A stretch of DNA of 47,881 nt, from assembly GCA_947306495.1 (NCBI GenBank), contig CAMZGT010000010.1, positions 1 to 47,881 on the forward strand. The letters run 5' to 3'. Under the pieces are notes generated by a model. It worked only from the letters and a program-made list of their open reading frames with translations. It did no database searches and was not told the DNA's origin. The DNA is from an uncultured Acinetobacter sp. (GTDB taxonomy: Bacteria; Cyanobacteriota; Vampirovibrionia; Gastranaerophilales; Gastranaerophilaceae). Shown one piece after another: positions 1 through 7,668 of this stretch (position 1 is its first letter; every line of letters begins with the position of its first letter). The translations under genes and the position numbers were made by a program.

Positions 1-551
1 CCGGTGCCTATTGCCCAAATTGGTTCATACGCTATAACTGATTTTGCAACATCTTCTGATGAAATGCCAGAAAGAGCAGATCTGATTTGAGATGCAATAT
101 GAACATCAGTTGCGCCGGCTTCTCTTTGTTCCAATGATTCACCGCAGCATATGATAGGAATTAAACCGCCAGCTAAGATAGCTTTTGCTTTTTTATTGAT
201 CATCTCATCAGTTTCTGAAAAATATTGTCTTCTTTCGCTATGTCCGATAATAATGTATGAACATCCTGCATCTTTTGCCATTTCTACAGAAATTTCACCT
301 GTATATGCTCCTGATGATTCCCAATGACAATTTTGAGCTGCAACTGCTAACTTGTCACCGCCGCATCCGCAATCACACGGGATAGAATGTACTTGATTCA
401 ATGATGTAAATACAGGTGCTATAACCACTGAAGGCAATTGAACAGCAGTATAATTTGAAACAAATGAACTAATTTCATCAAACAAAGTTTTTGCTTCGCT
501 TTGAAGAAGATTCATTTTCCAATTACCTGCAATAATAGGTTTTCTTGACAT
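1..551 (-). CDS. tpiA: Triosephosphate isomerase (C-terminal part missing)
   Basis: Glycolytic/gluconeogenic enzyme interconverting dihydroxyacetone phosphate and glyceraldehyde-3-phosphate in the cytoplasm. Translating the minus strand from the ATG at 549-551 gives the family N-terminus AGNWKMN (catalytic Lys), the catalytic-His motif GHSERRQ, and the start of the motif with the catalytic Glu (AYEPIWAIGTG) just where the window ends. About 183 residues are visible of the usual 250 or so, so the gene is cut by the window edge rather than broken. The start is supported by a GGGAG ribosome site about 8 bases upstream. It is the last visible gene of a minus-strand run coming from pyrH. Recognition is secure. 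Confidence 0.96.
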   Translation of the reverse strand, partial: MSRKPIIAGNWKMNLLQSEAKTLFDEISSFVSNYTAVQLPSVVIAPVFTSLNQVHSIPCDCGCGGDKLAVAAQNCHWESSGAYTGEISVEMAKDAGCSYIIIGHSERRQYFSETDEMINKKAKAILAGGLIPIICCGESLEQREAGATDVHIASQIRSALSGISSEDVAKSVIAYEPIWAIGT

Positions 552-616
552 AATAATTCTCCCTTATTTATTACTACACTTGAATCTTAGAATAAACAAG
601 AGATAAAATCAATGCA

Positions 617-949
617 CTATGCAGAAAAAGAATTAGTCAAACCTTCCATTATATTATAGAAATCTTCTCTTGGAAGAGTAGACATTGTTTTGAATGCATA
701 TGAAAGTAAGCTTACTTTGTCATACCACCTGCGGGAATTTGATATTTTATAAAGACCCAAAACTCTGTCTATACCGATACTTACATCTTGTTCTATATCA
801 TCCTCTTCTGCTGCATGCATTTCTTTTATTTGCCTTACAACATTAGTTAAATCTTTAGACAACTCTCTTCTTTGACCCTCGTCCATGTCATGCAAAAGTG
901 TCAAAGCCTTTTGAGTATATTCATTTGAGTCATACCAACGTCTGTTCAT
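617..949 (-). CDS. Small conserved hypothetical protein
   Basis: A 110-residue soluble protein of unknown function beginning MNRRWYDSNEYTQ. I place the start at the internal ATG (947-949) because a strong GGAGAGG site lies 5 bases before it; the upstream in-frame ATG at 1006 has no such site. The protein looks helical and charged (heptads such as LTLLHDMDEGQRRELSKDL), has no membrane segment, and repeats the RRWYD motif near its N-terminus and in its second half. It lies between rnc and tpiA on the same strand, so it probably belongs to the same transcript. No domain recognised. Confidence 0.8.
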   Translation of the reverse strand: MNRRWYDSNEYTQKALTLLHDMDEGQRRELSKDLTNVVRQIKEMHAAEEDDIEQDVSIGIDRVLGLYKISNSRRWYDKVSLLSYAFKTMSTLPREDFYNIMEGLTNSFSA

Positions 950-1036
950 CAAATCCTCTCCAATACACATTCTAATTATATGCCCTGATACTAAAATAGT
1001 AATCATACATTTGGTGTAAAGATTTCTGTGTATCTT

Positions 1037-1711
1037 TTATTCAGTTAATCCTAATTTTCTACAAGCCTCATAGGCAGCATTCTGTTCCGCGTCTTTTTTA
1101 GACTTACCTTCAGCAGAAGCTATAACTTCACCGCCCCAGATAATTTCAATTTCAAAAATTGGTTTATGCGCCGGCCCCTTAACTGCTATAGTATTATACT
1201 GCGGACGAGTTTTATCCTTACTTTGGGTATATTGCTGCAAAATATCTTTAGCGTTATATTTTTCAAAATGTTTCTCTATATCGTCAGCGTAAACTATTAT
1301 ATATTCTTTAATAAAATTTTCTATTTTATCTTGTTTTCCGCTAAAGTAATATGCACCCAATACCGCTTCAAGAGAACAAGCAATATTTGATTCTCTTTTA
1401 CGCCCACCCTGTTTCTCTTCAGAAGGGCCAAGAATAATTTGTTTATCCAAACCTATCTTAACTGCAACTTTTGCTAAGATTGCATCTGATACTAATATAG
1501 ACCGAATTTTGGAAAGATCTCCTTCAGGTGATGACGGATAGATCTCGTACAAAAGTTTTGAAGTGAATAGCTTTAATACAGAATCCCCAAAAAATTCCAA
1601 ACGTTCGTAATTCTCTAAATCAGAAATATTATTTTCCTTGGTATAAGAAGGGTGCGTAAGAGCAATTTTTATCAGCTCATCATCACCTTTACCAAAGATA
1701 TCTTTTAGCAT
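1037..1711 (-). CDS. rnc: Ribonuclease III
   Basis: Endonuclease that cuts double-stranded RNA, for example in rRNA precursor processing. The 224-residue length is normal. The signature YERLEFFGDSVL is at about residues 35-46 and supplies the acidic metal ligands; the second acidic cluster is in ACSLEAVLGAYYF near residue 112. A C-terminal double-stranded RNA-binding domain covers about 155-224, ending in KSKKDAEQNAAYEACRKLG. Its ATG overlaps the cdsA stop by one base (TAATG), so the two are translationally coupled. A Mini-RNase III is also encoded at 35497. Confidence 0.96.
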   Translation of the reverse strand: MLKDIFGKGDDELIKIALTHPSYTKENNISDLENYERLEFFGDSVLKLFTSKLLYEIYPSSPEGDLSKIRSILVSDAILAKVAVKIGLDKQIILGPSEEKQGGRKRESNIACSLEAVLGAYYFSGKQDKIENFIKEYIIVYADDIEKHFEKYNAKDILQQYTQSKDKTRPQYNTIAVKGPAHKPIFEIEIIWGGEVIASAEGKSKKDAEQNAAYEACRKLGLTE

Positions 1712-2541
1712 TAGAACATTCCTTTTATTAAATCTATAAAATTATTCTCAACGAATAAATAAACGTAATAATAAACTATCGGTATAGTTAAAATATAACT
1801 GTCGCATCTGTCTAAAAATCCACCATGTCCTGGTAGGATGTTGCTTGAATCCTTAACACCTGCATCCCTCTTTATCATTGATTCACACAAATCACCAATT
1901 TGAGCAAAAGCTGCTATTAAAGCACCAAGAATCACTGAATGATACCAAGCAATTTGCATCGCCCAACCAAAAAACATAGTTATAAGTACACAAAAAACAG
2001 CACCGCCGATAGAACCCTCCACTGTCTTATTAGGACTTATCACTGGTGATAACTTATGTTTTCCAAACTGACATCCAACGTAATAGCACATTGTATCCGT
2101 AAGTACCACTCCAAAAAGAACCATTAAAGCATATCCGGGAGTTCCAAAATCTCTCAGGAATAAAAGATGTAGTGGAAACCAACCGCAATAAACAAAACCC
2201 AGAATTGTTGTTGCTACATTCGCAATATAGGGTTGTTTTCCGCAAAATAATACCCACATAAAAGCCATAAATGACGAAATGGTAAATATAAGAGGAATAA
2301 GATCAAACCTGTTAAAATAAGCCGCAAAAGCAAATAACAAACTTGATGCCAAAATAATTTTAAAGCTTGGTAAAAATCCTTTATTTTGGAGTATAAGCAC
2401 ATATTCTTTTGATGCCAGAAAGACGATCAGAAGTACTGCCGCCGTAAGCGGAATTCCGCCATGCATAATAGCAAACAGTGCGCTAAAACCTATAACTAAT
2501 CCCGTTATTACTCTTTTATTTATTCCCATTTTATATCCCAC
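1711..2541 (-). CDS. cdsA: Phosphatidate cytidylyltransferase (CDP-diacylglycerol synthase)
   Basis: Integral membrane enzyme making CDP-diacylglycerol from phosphatidate and CTP, the branch point of phospholipid synthesis. About 276 residues with multiple hydrophobic segments. The family signature is near the C-terminus: SPNKTVEGSIGG at about 168-179, and the metal-binding QIGDLCESMIKRDAGVKDSS followed by LPGHGGFLDRCDS. The start could be the GTG at 2539-2541, overlapping the frr stop as TAGTG, or the ATG four codons later; both keep the protein intact. It sits between frr and rnc in one operon; the uppS gene often found between frr and cdsA is absent. Confidence 0.95.
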   Translation of the reverse strand: MGYKMGINKRVITGLVIGFSALFAIMHGGIPLTAAVLLIVFLASKEYVLILQNKGFLPSFKIILASSLLFAFAAYFNRFDLIPLIFTISSFMAFMWVLFCGKQPYIANVATTILGFVYCGWFPLHLLFLRDFGTPGYALMVLFGVVLTDTMCYYVGCQFGKHKLSPVISPNKTVEGSIGGAVFCVLITMFFGWAMQIAWYHSVILGALIAAFAQIGDLCESMIKRDAGVKDSSNILPGHGGFLDRCDSYILTIPIVYYYVYLFVENNFIDLIKGMF

Positions 2542-3107
2542 TACACCGTCATTACTTCTTTTTCTTTATCACCGACTAAAGAATCCACAATTCCTACATA
2601 CTTGTCTGTTAATTTTTGAATTTGATCTTGATTATCTTTAACAGCATCTTCAGGAAGGTTTTCTTCTTTTTCAATTTTCTTTAAAGAATCTACCATATCA
2701 CGTCTTACGTTTCTTATGGCAATTTTTGTATCTTCTCCGTATTTTTTAACTTCTTTTGCAGTTTCTCTTCTTCGTTCTTCAGTTAAAGGAGGGAAATTAA
2801 GTCGAATACAAGTTCCGTCATTATTTGGTGCTACACCTATTTCTGCTTTTATGACAGCTTTTTCAATTTCTTTCATAATACTTTTATCAAAAGGTGTAAT
2901 GACAAGAGTTGTGCCTTCAGATACGCTGACTTGAGCCATTTGTCTGATAGGAGTTGGAGCACCATAGTACTCTACAATAACCTTATCTAATATGCCCGGA
3001 TTGGCACGACCTGTCCGAACAGATGCAAAATCTTTTTTAAGCTGACCTATTGCTTTTTCCATCTTTTCTTCGCCAAATAAATACATTTCATCAAGAGCTT
3101 CTGACAT
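2541..3107 (-). CDS. frr: Ribosome recycling factor
   Basis: With EF-G and IF3 this factor splits the post-termination ribosome. 188 residues, typical length. Diagnostic blocks are FASVRTGRANPGILDKV (about 27-43), YYGAPTPIRQMAQV, the SPFD-like ITPFDKSIMKEIEKAI region and the charged LTEERRRETAKEVKKYGED helix. It lies 30 bases downstream of pyrH on the same strand, the standard pyrH-frr arrangement, and its stop overlaps the possible GTG start of cdsA. Confidence 0.97.
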   Translation of the reverse strand: MSEALDEMYLFGEEKMEKAIGQLKKDFASVRTGRANPGILDKVIVEYYGAPTPIRQMAQVSVSEGTTLVITPFDKSIMKEIEKAVIKAEIGVAPNNDGTCIRLNFPPLTEERRRETAKEVKKYGEDTKIAIRNVRRDMVDSLKKIEKEENLPEDAVKDNQDQIQKLTDKYVGIVDSLVGDKEKEVMTV

Positions 3108-3137
3108 AAAATTACCCCTTTCTCCTTTTATAATAAT

Positions 3138-3857
3138 TTAACTGATATACGTTCCTACGGAATCTCCGTTCATTATCTTAACCAAGCTGCCTTGAGCTTT
3201 AAAGTCAAAAACAATAATCGGAATACCATTTTGTTTACATAAAGCACACGCAGAAGTGTCCATTACTTTCAAGTCATGTTTTATAATATCTGCATATGAA
3301 ACATTTTTCAACTTTTTAGCATTAGGATTAGTCTTCGGATCGTCAGTATAAACACCATCAACACCATTCTTTGCCATTAGCATTACATCTGCTCCAATCT
3401 CTGAAGCTCTGAGAGCTGATGCTGTGTCAGTTGTAAAAAACGGATTACCTGTTCCGGCTGCAAATATTACAACTCTGCCTTTTTCCAAATGTCTTATGGC
3501 ACGATGCCTAACATATGGCTCTGCTATTTGGTTCATAGCAATTGCTGTTTGGACACGACATTCAACTTCAATTTTTTTAAGTGCACATTGCAATACAACT
3601 GCATTCATAACAGTAGCAAGCATTCCGACATAATCGCCTGACGCTTGGTCCATTCCTAGCTTAGCGCTGTTTTTCATTCCGCGAAAAATATTCCCGCCGC
3701 CTACAACAACAGCTATTTCCACTCCTCGTTCATATATTGAACGAATCTCGTCAGCTATCATCTCAACAGGGTTTGGATCTATGCCGAATTTCTGATCGCC
3801 CAATAAAGCTTCACCGCTAATCTTAAGTAACACACGTCTATATTTATTATCAGCCAT
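3138..3857 (-). CDS. pyrH: Uridylate (UMP) kinase
   Basis: Amino-acid-kinase-fold enzyme phosphorylating UMP to UDP for pyrimidine nucleotide synthesis; hexameric and GTP/UTP-regulated in bacteria. 239 residues, normal length. Seen: YRRVLLKISGEALLG at the N-terminus, VVVGGGNIFRG (about 50-60), DYVGMLATVMNAV (about 79-91), GTGNPFFTTDTASALRA (uridine-binding region) and the nucleotide-binding DGVYTDDPK. The ATG has an AGAGGG site. First gene of the run pyrH-frr-cdsA-rnc-orf-tpiA; a promoter lies upstream (3903-3931). The usual tsf neighbour is not upstream. Confidence 0.97.
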   Translation of the reverse strand: MADNKYRRVLLKISGEALLGDQKFGIDPNPVEMIADEIRSIYERGVEIAVVVGGGNIFRGMKNSAKLGMDQASGDYVGMLATVMNAVVLQCALKKIEVECRVQTAIAMNQIAEPYVRHRAIRHLEKGRVVIFAAGTGNPFFTTDTASALRASEIGADVMLMAKNGVDGVYTDDPKTNPNAKKLKNVSYADIIKHDLKVMDTSACALCKQNGIPIIVFDFKAQGSLVKIMNGDSVGTYIS

Positions 3858-3902
3858 TAGATACCCTCTTTTAAATAAATTTAGGAAACTCCTACTATTT
3901 TT

Positions 3903-3931
3903 ATAGTAGTAAAAAAAGGACTTATTGTAAA
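3903..3931 (-). promoter_or_regulatory. Promoter of the pyrH operon with a start-site hairpin
   Basis: On the minus strand TTTACA (3926-3931) is followed after 17 bases by TACTAT (3903-3908). The -10 box forms one arm of a perfect 7-bp hairpin, CTACTAT/ATAGTAG at 3892-3909 with a TTTT loop. The hairpin may therefore influence melting or the mRNA 5' end. Confidence 0.5.
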
Positions 3932-3968
3932 GTCAAATTCACTATTTGGTTTATAAAAATTCATACAT

Positions 3969-3998
3969 TTGAAGGTTTGACTTTCACAAAAATATAAT
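3969..3998 (+). promoter_or_regulatory. Promoter of the EF-hand gene
   Basis: TTGAAG (3969-3974) and a perfect TATAAT (3993-3998) separated by 18 bases, about 38 bases before the EF-hand ATG. It is divergent to the pyrH promoter. Confidence 0.6.
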
Positions 3999-4036
3999 TA
4001 AACTAAAATTGGTAACCTTTAACATAAGGAGGCACT

Positions 4037-4591
4037 ATGAGCAAAAGACTTAACGGTTCATCATTATTTACAGGTATAAACGCGGGTATATCAAATTCTT
4101 TCTCTATTCTTTCAAGCCAATATACAGAAGGTATTACCCGAGAGAATTTAAATAAAGCATTAACAAACACTAACGTTACAAACACAGCTTATGGAGCAAC
4201 GTTTGCATCATATCTTACAAATAATTTCAATAGCGTAGATGTAAATCATGACGGAAAAATTTCTGCTGATGAAGTCCAAAAGCTCATGAATAATATAGCT
4301 ACACAAGGATTAACAAGAGATCAAATCATATCACTAGGGGCAGCTAACGGTATGACAAACTCTCTGCAAGAAACAGTTCTTGCGCATTTTGACGATATTG
4401 ACACTAATCACGACGGAAAAGTAACCAGTCAAGAAATCAGCCAGTATGGTGTTAATTCTAAATTGGAAAAACAAAAAACAGCTGACAAGAACAGAATTGT
4501 TAATAATATGTCCATATTTTACGGAAGCGATAACTCTGATAAGTATGAAGGCAGTTTACTTGATTACAGATATTTAGATAATGAATCCTAA
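4037..4591 (+). CDS. EF-hand calcium-binding protein
   Basis: A 184-residue protein with two canonical EF-hand loops. DVNHDGKISADE (68-79) has Asp/Asn/Asp at positions 1, 3 and 5, Gly at 6 and the bidentate Glu at 12; DTNHDGKVTSQE (122-133) is equally complete. A pair of intact loops implies calcium binding, probably as a sensor or buffer. There is no signal peptide or membrane segment, so it appears cytoplasmic unless exported by a non-classical route. The start has an AAGGAGG site 7 bases upstream. It is a single-gene unit between its own promoter and a hairpin terminator shared with the converging gene. The biological role is unknown. Confidence 0.88.
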   Translation: MSKRLNGSSLFTGINAGISNSFSILSSQYTEGITRENLNKALTNTNVTNTAYGATFASYLTNNFNSVDVNHDGKISADEVQKLMNNIATQGLTRDQIISLGAANGMTNSLQETVLAHFDDIDTNHDGKVTSQEISQYGVNSKLEKQKTADKNRIVNNMSIFYGSDNSDKYEGSLLDYRYLDNES

Positions 4592-4629
4592 TGTTTTTGT
4601 GTGTGAATTATAAAAGGATGACAAAAGTC

Positions 4630-4655
4630 GGGCGAATGGGTTTACCCATCCGCCC
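4630..4655. terminator. Bidirectional hairpin between convergent genes
   Basis: An 11-bp stem with one mismatch, GGGCGAATGGG/CCCATCCGCCC, with a TTTA loop. It is flanked by ACTTTCT on the plus side and GACTTTTGT on the minus side. It lies between the EF-hand gene and the wecA-like gene, which converge, and probably ends both transcripts. Confidence 0.75.
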
Positions 4656-4668
4656 ACTTTCTAATATA

Positions 4669-5736
4669 CTAATTATCTTCATGCGGTTCAATTGGTTCCG
4701 GTTTTGTCATGAGGCTGACAAAACTTAAACCTATCATAATCAAAATCAAAATCGCAATATATATAAAATAATTTTTTAAAGTTCCAGTAAAATATGTTGC
4801 CAACGCTCCACCGCAAATTGCAAACAATGTTAATATTGCAACCGTTTTCTTTTGTGACAAACCTGCTTTTAATAATTTGTGATGTATGTGTTCGGCATCA
4901 GCTACAAATGGGGATTTACCTTTCATTATTCTTCTTACACTGGAAAATGTTATATCTATTATAGGGACCGCCAGCACTAAAAATGGCAACAGCACAGCTA
5001 ATGCTGCCCCTTTCATTACTCCTGCTATAGATAGCGTAGCAAGCAAAAAGCCTGAAAATAAAGCTCCTGAATCCCCCATAAATATCTTAGCAGGATTAAA
5101 ATTAAAAGTTAAAAAAGCAAGCATGGAACCTGCCAAAATAAACGCTAAAAGTGCTGTTATAGGCTGCGCAGGAGTCATTGCTACTGCAATAAGAGCCAAC
5201 GTAATAGAGCTTACGGTAATTACCGAGCCTGCCAGTCCGTCAACACCATCTATAAAGTTTACGGCATTAGAAATTCCTACTATCCATAAAACAGTTATCG
5301 GGTATGATAGTATACCAAGGTGAAGAACTCCATGGTTAAAAGGATTAAATATTGTATCAATCTGAACTCCCAACAGATATACTATCGTTGCAATTGAAAG
5401 CTGTATAATAAGTTTGAATTTAGCATCAAGGTTATATATATCATCAATTAAACCCAAGATAAACATCAAAGACCCGCCGAGCAGAATACCTGAAAGTAAA
5501 CTGCCATAAGGGTAATAGCTTAAGAGAATAAGGACAAGAAACGTAATCATTGTACTTGCCCAAATCGCAACTCCTCCTAACCTTGATATCGGAAGTTTAT
5601 GAATTTTTCTTTCATTTGGAAGGTCCACTAAACCTTCTTTTTGCGAAAATTCTATCACAAACGGAACTATAAAAACTCCTACAAGGTAAGAAATAAACGC
5701 CCCGATTATATGTGATTGTGCTAATTTGATTATCAT
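4669..5736 (-). CDS. Undecaprenyl-phosphate GlcNAc-1-phosphate transferase (WecA/TagO type)
   Basis: Membrane enzyme of the MraY/WecA family that transfers a sugar-1-phosphate from a UDP-sugar to undecaprenyl phosphate, starting surface glycan synthesis. 355 residues, about ten hydrophobic segments. Seen in order: HKLPISRLGGVAIW (about 46-59), the catalytic GLIDDIYNLD (about 95-104), NFIDGVDGLAGS (about 160-171), IFMGDSGALFSGF, and HIHHKL near residue 285. The HIHH form points to WecA/TagO rather than MraY. It lies 14 bases downstream of the RseP gene, probably in the same operon. Which UDP-sugar is used cannot be told from the sequence. Confidence 0.9.
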   Translation of the reverse strand: MIIKLAQSHIIGAFISYLVGVFIVPFVIEFSQKEGLVDLPNERKIHKLPISRLGGVAIWASTMITFLVLILLSYYPYGSLLSGILLGGSLMFILGLIDDIYNLDAKFKLIIQLSIATIVYLLGVQIDTIFNPFNHGVLHLGILSYPITVLWIVGISNAVNFIDGVDGLAGSVITVSSITLALIAVAMTPAQPITALLAFILAGSMLAFLTFNFNPAKIFMGDSGALFSGFLLATLSIAGVMKGAALAVLLPFLVLAVPIIDITFSSVRRIMKGKSPFVADAEHIHHKLLKAGLSQKKTVAILTLFAICGGALATYFTGTLKNYFIYIAILILIMIGLSFVSLMTKPEPIEPHEDN

Positions 5737-5750
5737 TTTGTTCCTTCCTG

Positions 5751-7115
5751 TTATTTTTGAACAATTAATGTTATATCATTAAATACAACAACTATCATCA
5801 ACAGTATCAATAATGAGAAAAATACAGTGGAAATTACCTCTATAACTTTTTCATCCACAGGCTTACCCATAATCTTTTCTATTATTAAAAACATCAAATG
5901 ACCACCATCCAAAGCCGGTATAGGTAAAATATTTAAAATAGCCAAATTCATTGATATTAATGCAGCAAGAAGTATTCCCGATGATTTTCCGCTTTTATCT
6001 ATCATGTCACCGCCGATTTTTGTGATAGCAACCACACCGTGCATATCTTTCAACGGTATATTTCCGGTAAATAATTGTCCCAAAGAATACATCATCGTAT
6101 AAGTGTTATCCCACAAATAAATGCAACTTTCCTTAAGTATTGCAACCGGTCTTTTTGTTTCTATCATAGTCTGTTTTGCCCCAAGACCTATACCTATTAA
6201 ACCGTTTTCATTAGGATACACAGGATTTAATCGGATAATTTGTCCGTCTCGTTCCACCGTAAGAACAATCGGGTGCAAACCGTTTGACAATGCCTTTGCT
6301 ACATCAAGCATTGAATATTTGCCATTTGAAATGTATGCTTTTGATGTTTTATCAATTTTTTTATTCAACTCTGAAAGATTGTCATCTATTTTTACTCCTA
6401 AAGGTTTATAATACTTTGCTCCTTTAAGAGCGTACTTATCCATTGTTACAACATGCTCTGCGATTTCTTCAGGAAGTCTTATTGCTATTCCTTCCGGAAT
6501 TATTTCATCTCTTGATAATCCGGGATTTAATTTCTTTAAACGGATGAAATTTTGTTCGACAATTTCATCCGTAATAATACCGTTATTCTTTGCACTATGT
6601 TTTGCTATTGTTACTAAAGAATAGACATTATTTATATCACATCCGTTTGCTTTTATAATTCTGTCTCCTGTTCGAAGCCCTGACGACCAAACACTTGAAT
6701 CTTTTGGTGCACTGATTGAACTCGCATATATTTCAAAATTACCGGAAGGCAATTTGCCAGATACTGCTGCTACCATTACAACAAGAAAGATTGCGCAAAT
6801 AACATTCGCAATAACTCCTGCTGATACAACAACTGCCCTTTGCCACACAGGCTTATTGGCAAACCTCTGAGGAGAGTCTGCAGGTAATTCGCAATCCTTT
6901 TCGTCATCCGGGAAAGATACATATCCGCCTAATAACAATGCATGCACAAGAACTTCAACATCACCTATTTTTGTTTTATACAAAGTCGGACCGACAGGTA
7001 ATCCGAAACCAAATTTATCAACTTTTATACCAAATGCTCTAGCTGCAAGAAAATGTCCGGCTTCATGCACCAATATAAGTAAACTCAAAAGTAAAATCAT
7101 TATAAAAACAGACAT
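5751..7115 (-). CDS. rseP: RseP-type site-2 zinc metalloprotease (M50)
   Basis: Intramembrane protease that in other bacteria cuts anti-sigma factors or remnant signal peptides. 454 residues. The zinc motif HEAGH is at 17-21 in the first membrane segment, and the third ligand lies in NILPIPALDGGHLMF near the C-terminus. A periplasmic region with a PDZ-like stretch (WSSGLRTGDRIIKANG) and a long insert lies between membrane segments. A membrane-anchored anti-sigma factor at 31387 is a conceivable substrate (inference). The start is 88 bases from the coaD start on the other strand. Confidence 0.93.
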   Translation of the reverse strand: MSVFIMILLLSLLILVHEAGHFLAARAFGIKVDKFGFGLPVGPTLYKTKIGDVEVLVHALLLGGYVSFPDDEKDCELPADSPQRFANKPVWQRAVVVSAGVIANVICAIFLVVMVAAVSGKLPSGNFEIYASSISAPKDSSVWSSGLRTGDRIIKANGCDINNVYSLVTIAKHSAKNNGIITDEIVEQNFIRLKKLNPGLSRDEIIPEGIAIRLPEEIAEHVVTMDKYALKGAKYYKPLGVKIDDNLSELNKKIDKTSKAYISNGKYSMLDVAKALSNGLHPIVLTVERDGQIIRLNPVYPNENGLIGIGLGAKQTMIETKRPVAILKESCIYLWDNTYTMMYSLGQLFTGNIPLKDMHGVVAITKIGGDMIDKSGKSSGILLAALISMNLAILNILPIPALDGGHLMFLIIEKIMGKPVDEKVIEVISTVFFSLLILLMIVVVFNDITLIVQK

Positions 7116-7176
7116 GTGCTCTCCTCAAAAAATTCATCTCGCTTTTATATTTTATCATAAACAGTTATTGTCATGC

Positions 7177-7182
7177 TATAAT
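7177..7182 (+). promoter_or_regulatory. Extended -10 promoter of coaD
   Basis: TGCTATAAT at 7174-7182 matches the extended -10 form (TGnTATAAT). No convincing -35 lies 17 bases upstream, which is usual for this class. It is about 20 bases before the coaD ATG. Confidence 0.55.
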
Positions 7183-7203
7183 AAAAACAAAAGAGGTGAC
7201 AAA

Positions 7204-7668
7204 ATGACTATCGCAATATATCCTGGAAGTTTTGATCCTGTTACAAAGGGACATATTGATGTCCTAACCCAAGCTTCTCCAATATTTGAAAAAATTATAG
7301 TTATTATTGCAAATAACCATACTAAAAACAATTTTTTACCTATAGAAATCAGAAAGTCATTGATTGAAGAAAGTACAAAATTTTTGCCTAATATTATAGT
7401 AGATTCATATAACGGATTAACCGTTGAATATGCAACAAAACATAATGCTTCGGTTATTATTAGAGGCCTTAGAAATTCCGCTGATTTTGATTATGAGCTT
7501 ACTCTAGCTCATAACAACAGTGTATTGGATGAAAGTATAAAAACTATATTTTTCCCCACAAAACCGGAATACAGCTATATTTCTTCATCTGCAGTAAGAG
7601 AGATTTTATTTAATAATGGCAGCATAGAACCATTTGTACCTTCAGCGGTATATAAATACTTTAGCTAA
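7204..7668 (+). CDS. coaD: Phosphopantetheine adenylyltransferase
   Basis: Penultimate step of coenzyme A synthesis: 4'-phosphopantetheine plus ATP gives dephospho-CoA. 154 residues from the ATG at 7204, chosen because AGAGGTG precedes it and because the family always starts just before this point. Nucleotidyltransferase motif YPGSFDPVTKGHIDVL (residues 5-20), RGLRNSADFDYE (about 88-99) and SYISSSAVREI (about 126-136) are all present. The last 4 bases overlap the 3' end of the convergent cheA-like gene, leaving no room for a terminator between them. Confidence 0.96.
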   Translation: MTIAIYPGSFDPVTKGHIDVLTQASPIFEKIIVIIANNHTKNNFLPIEIRKSLIEESTKFLPNIIVDSYNGLTVEYATKHNASVIIRGLRNSADFDYELTLAHNNSVLDESIKTIFFPTKPEYSYISSSAVREILFNNGSIEPFVPSAVYKYFS

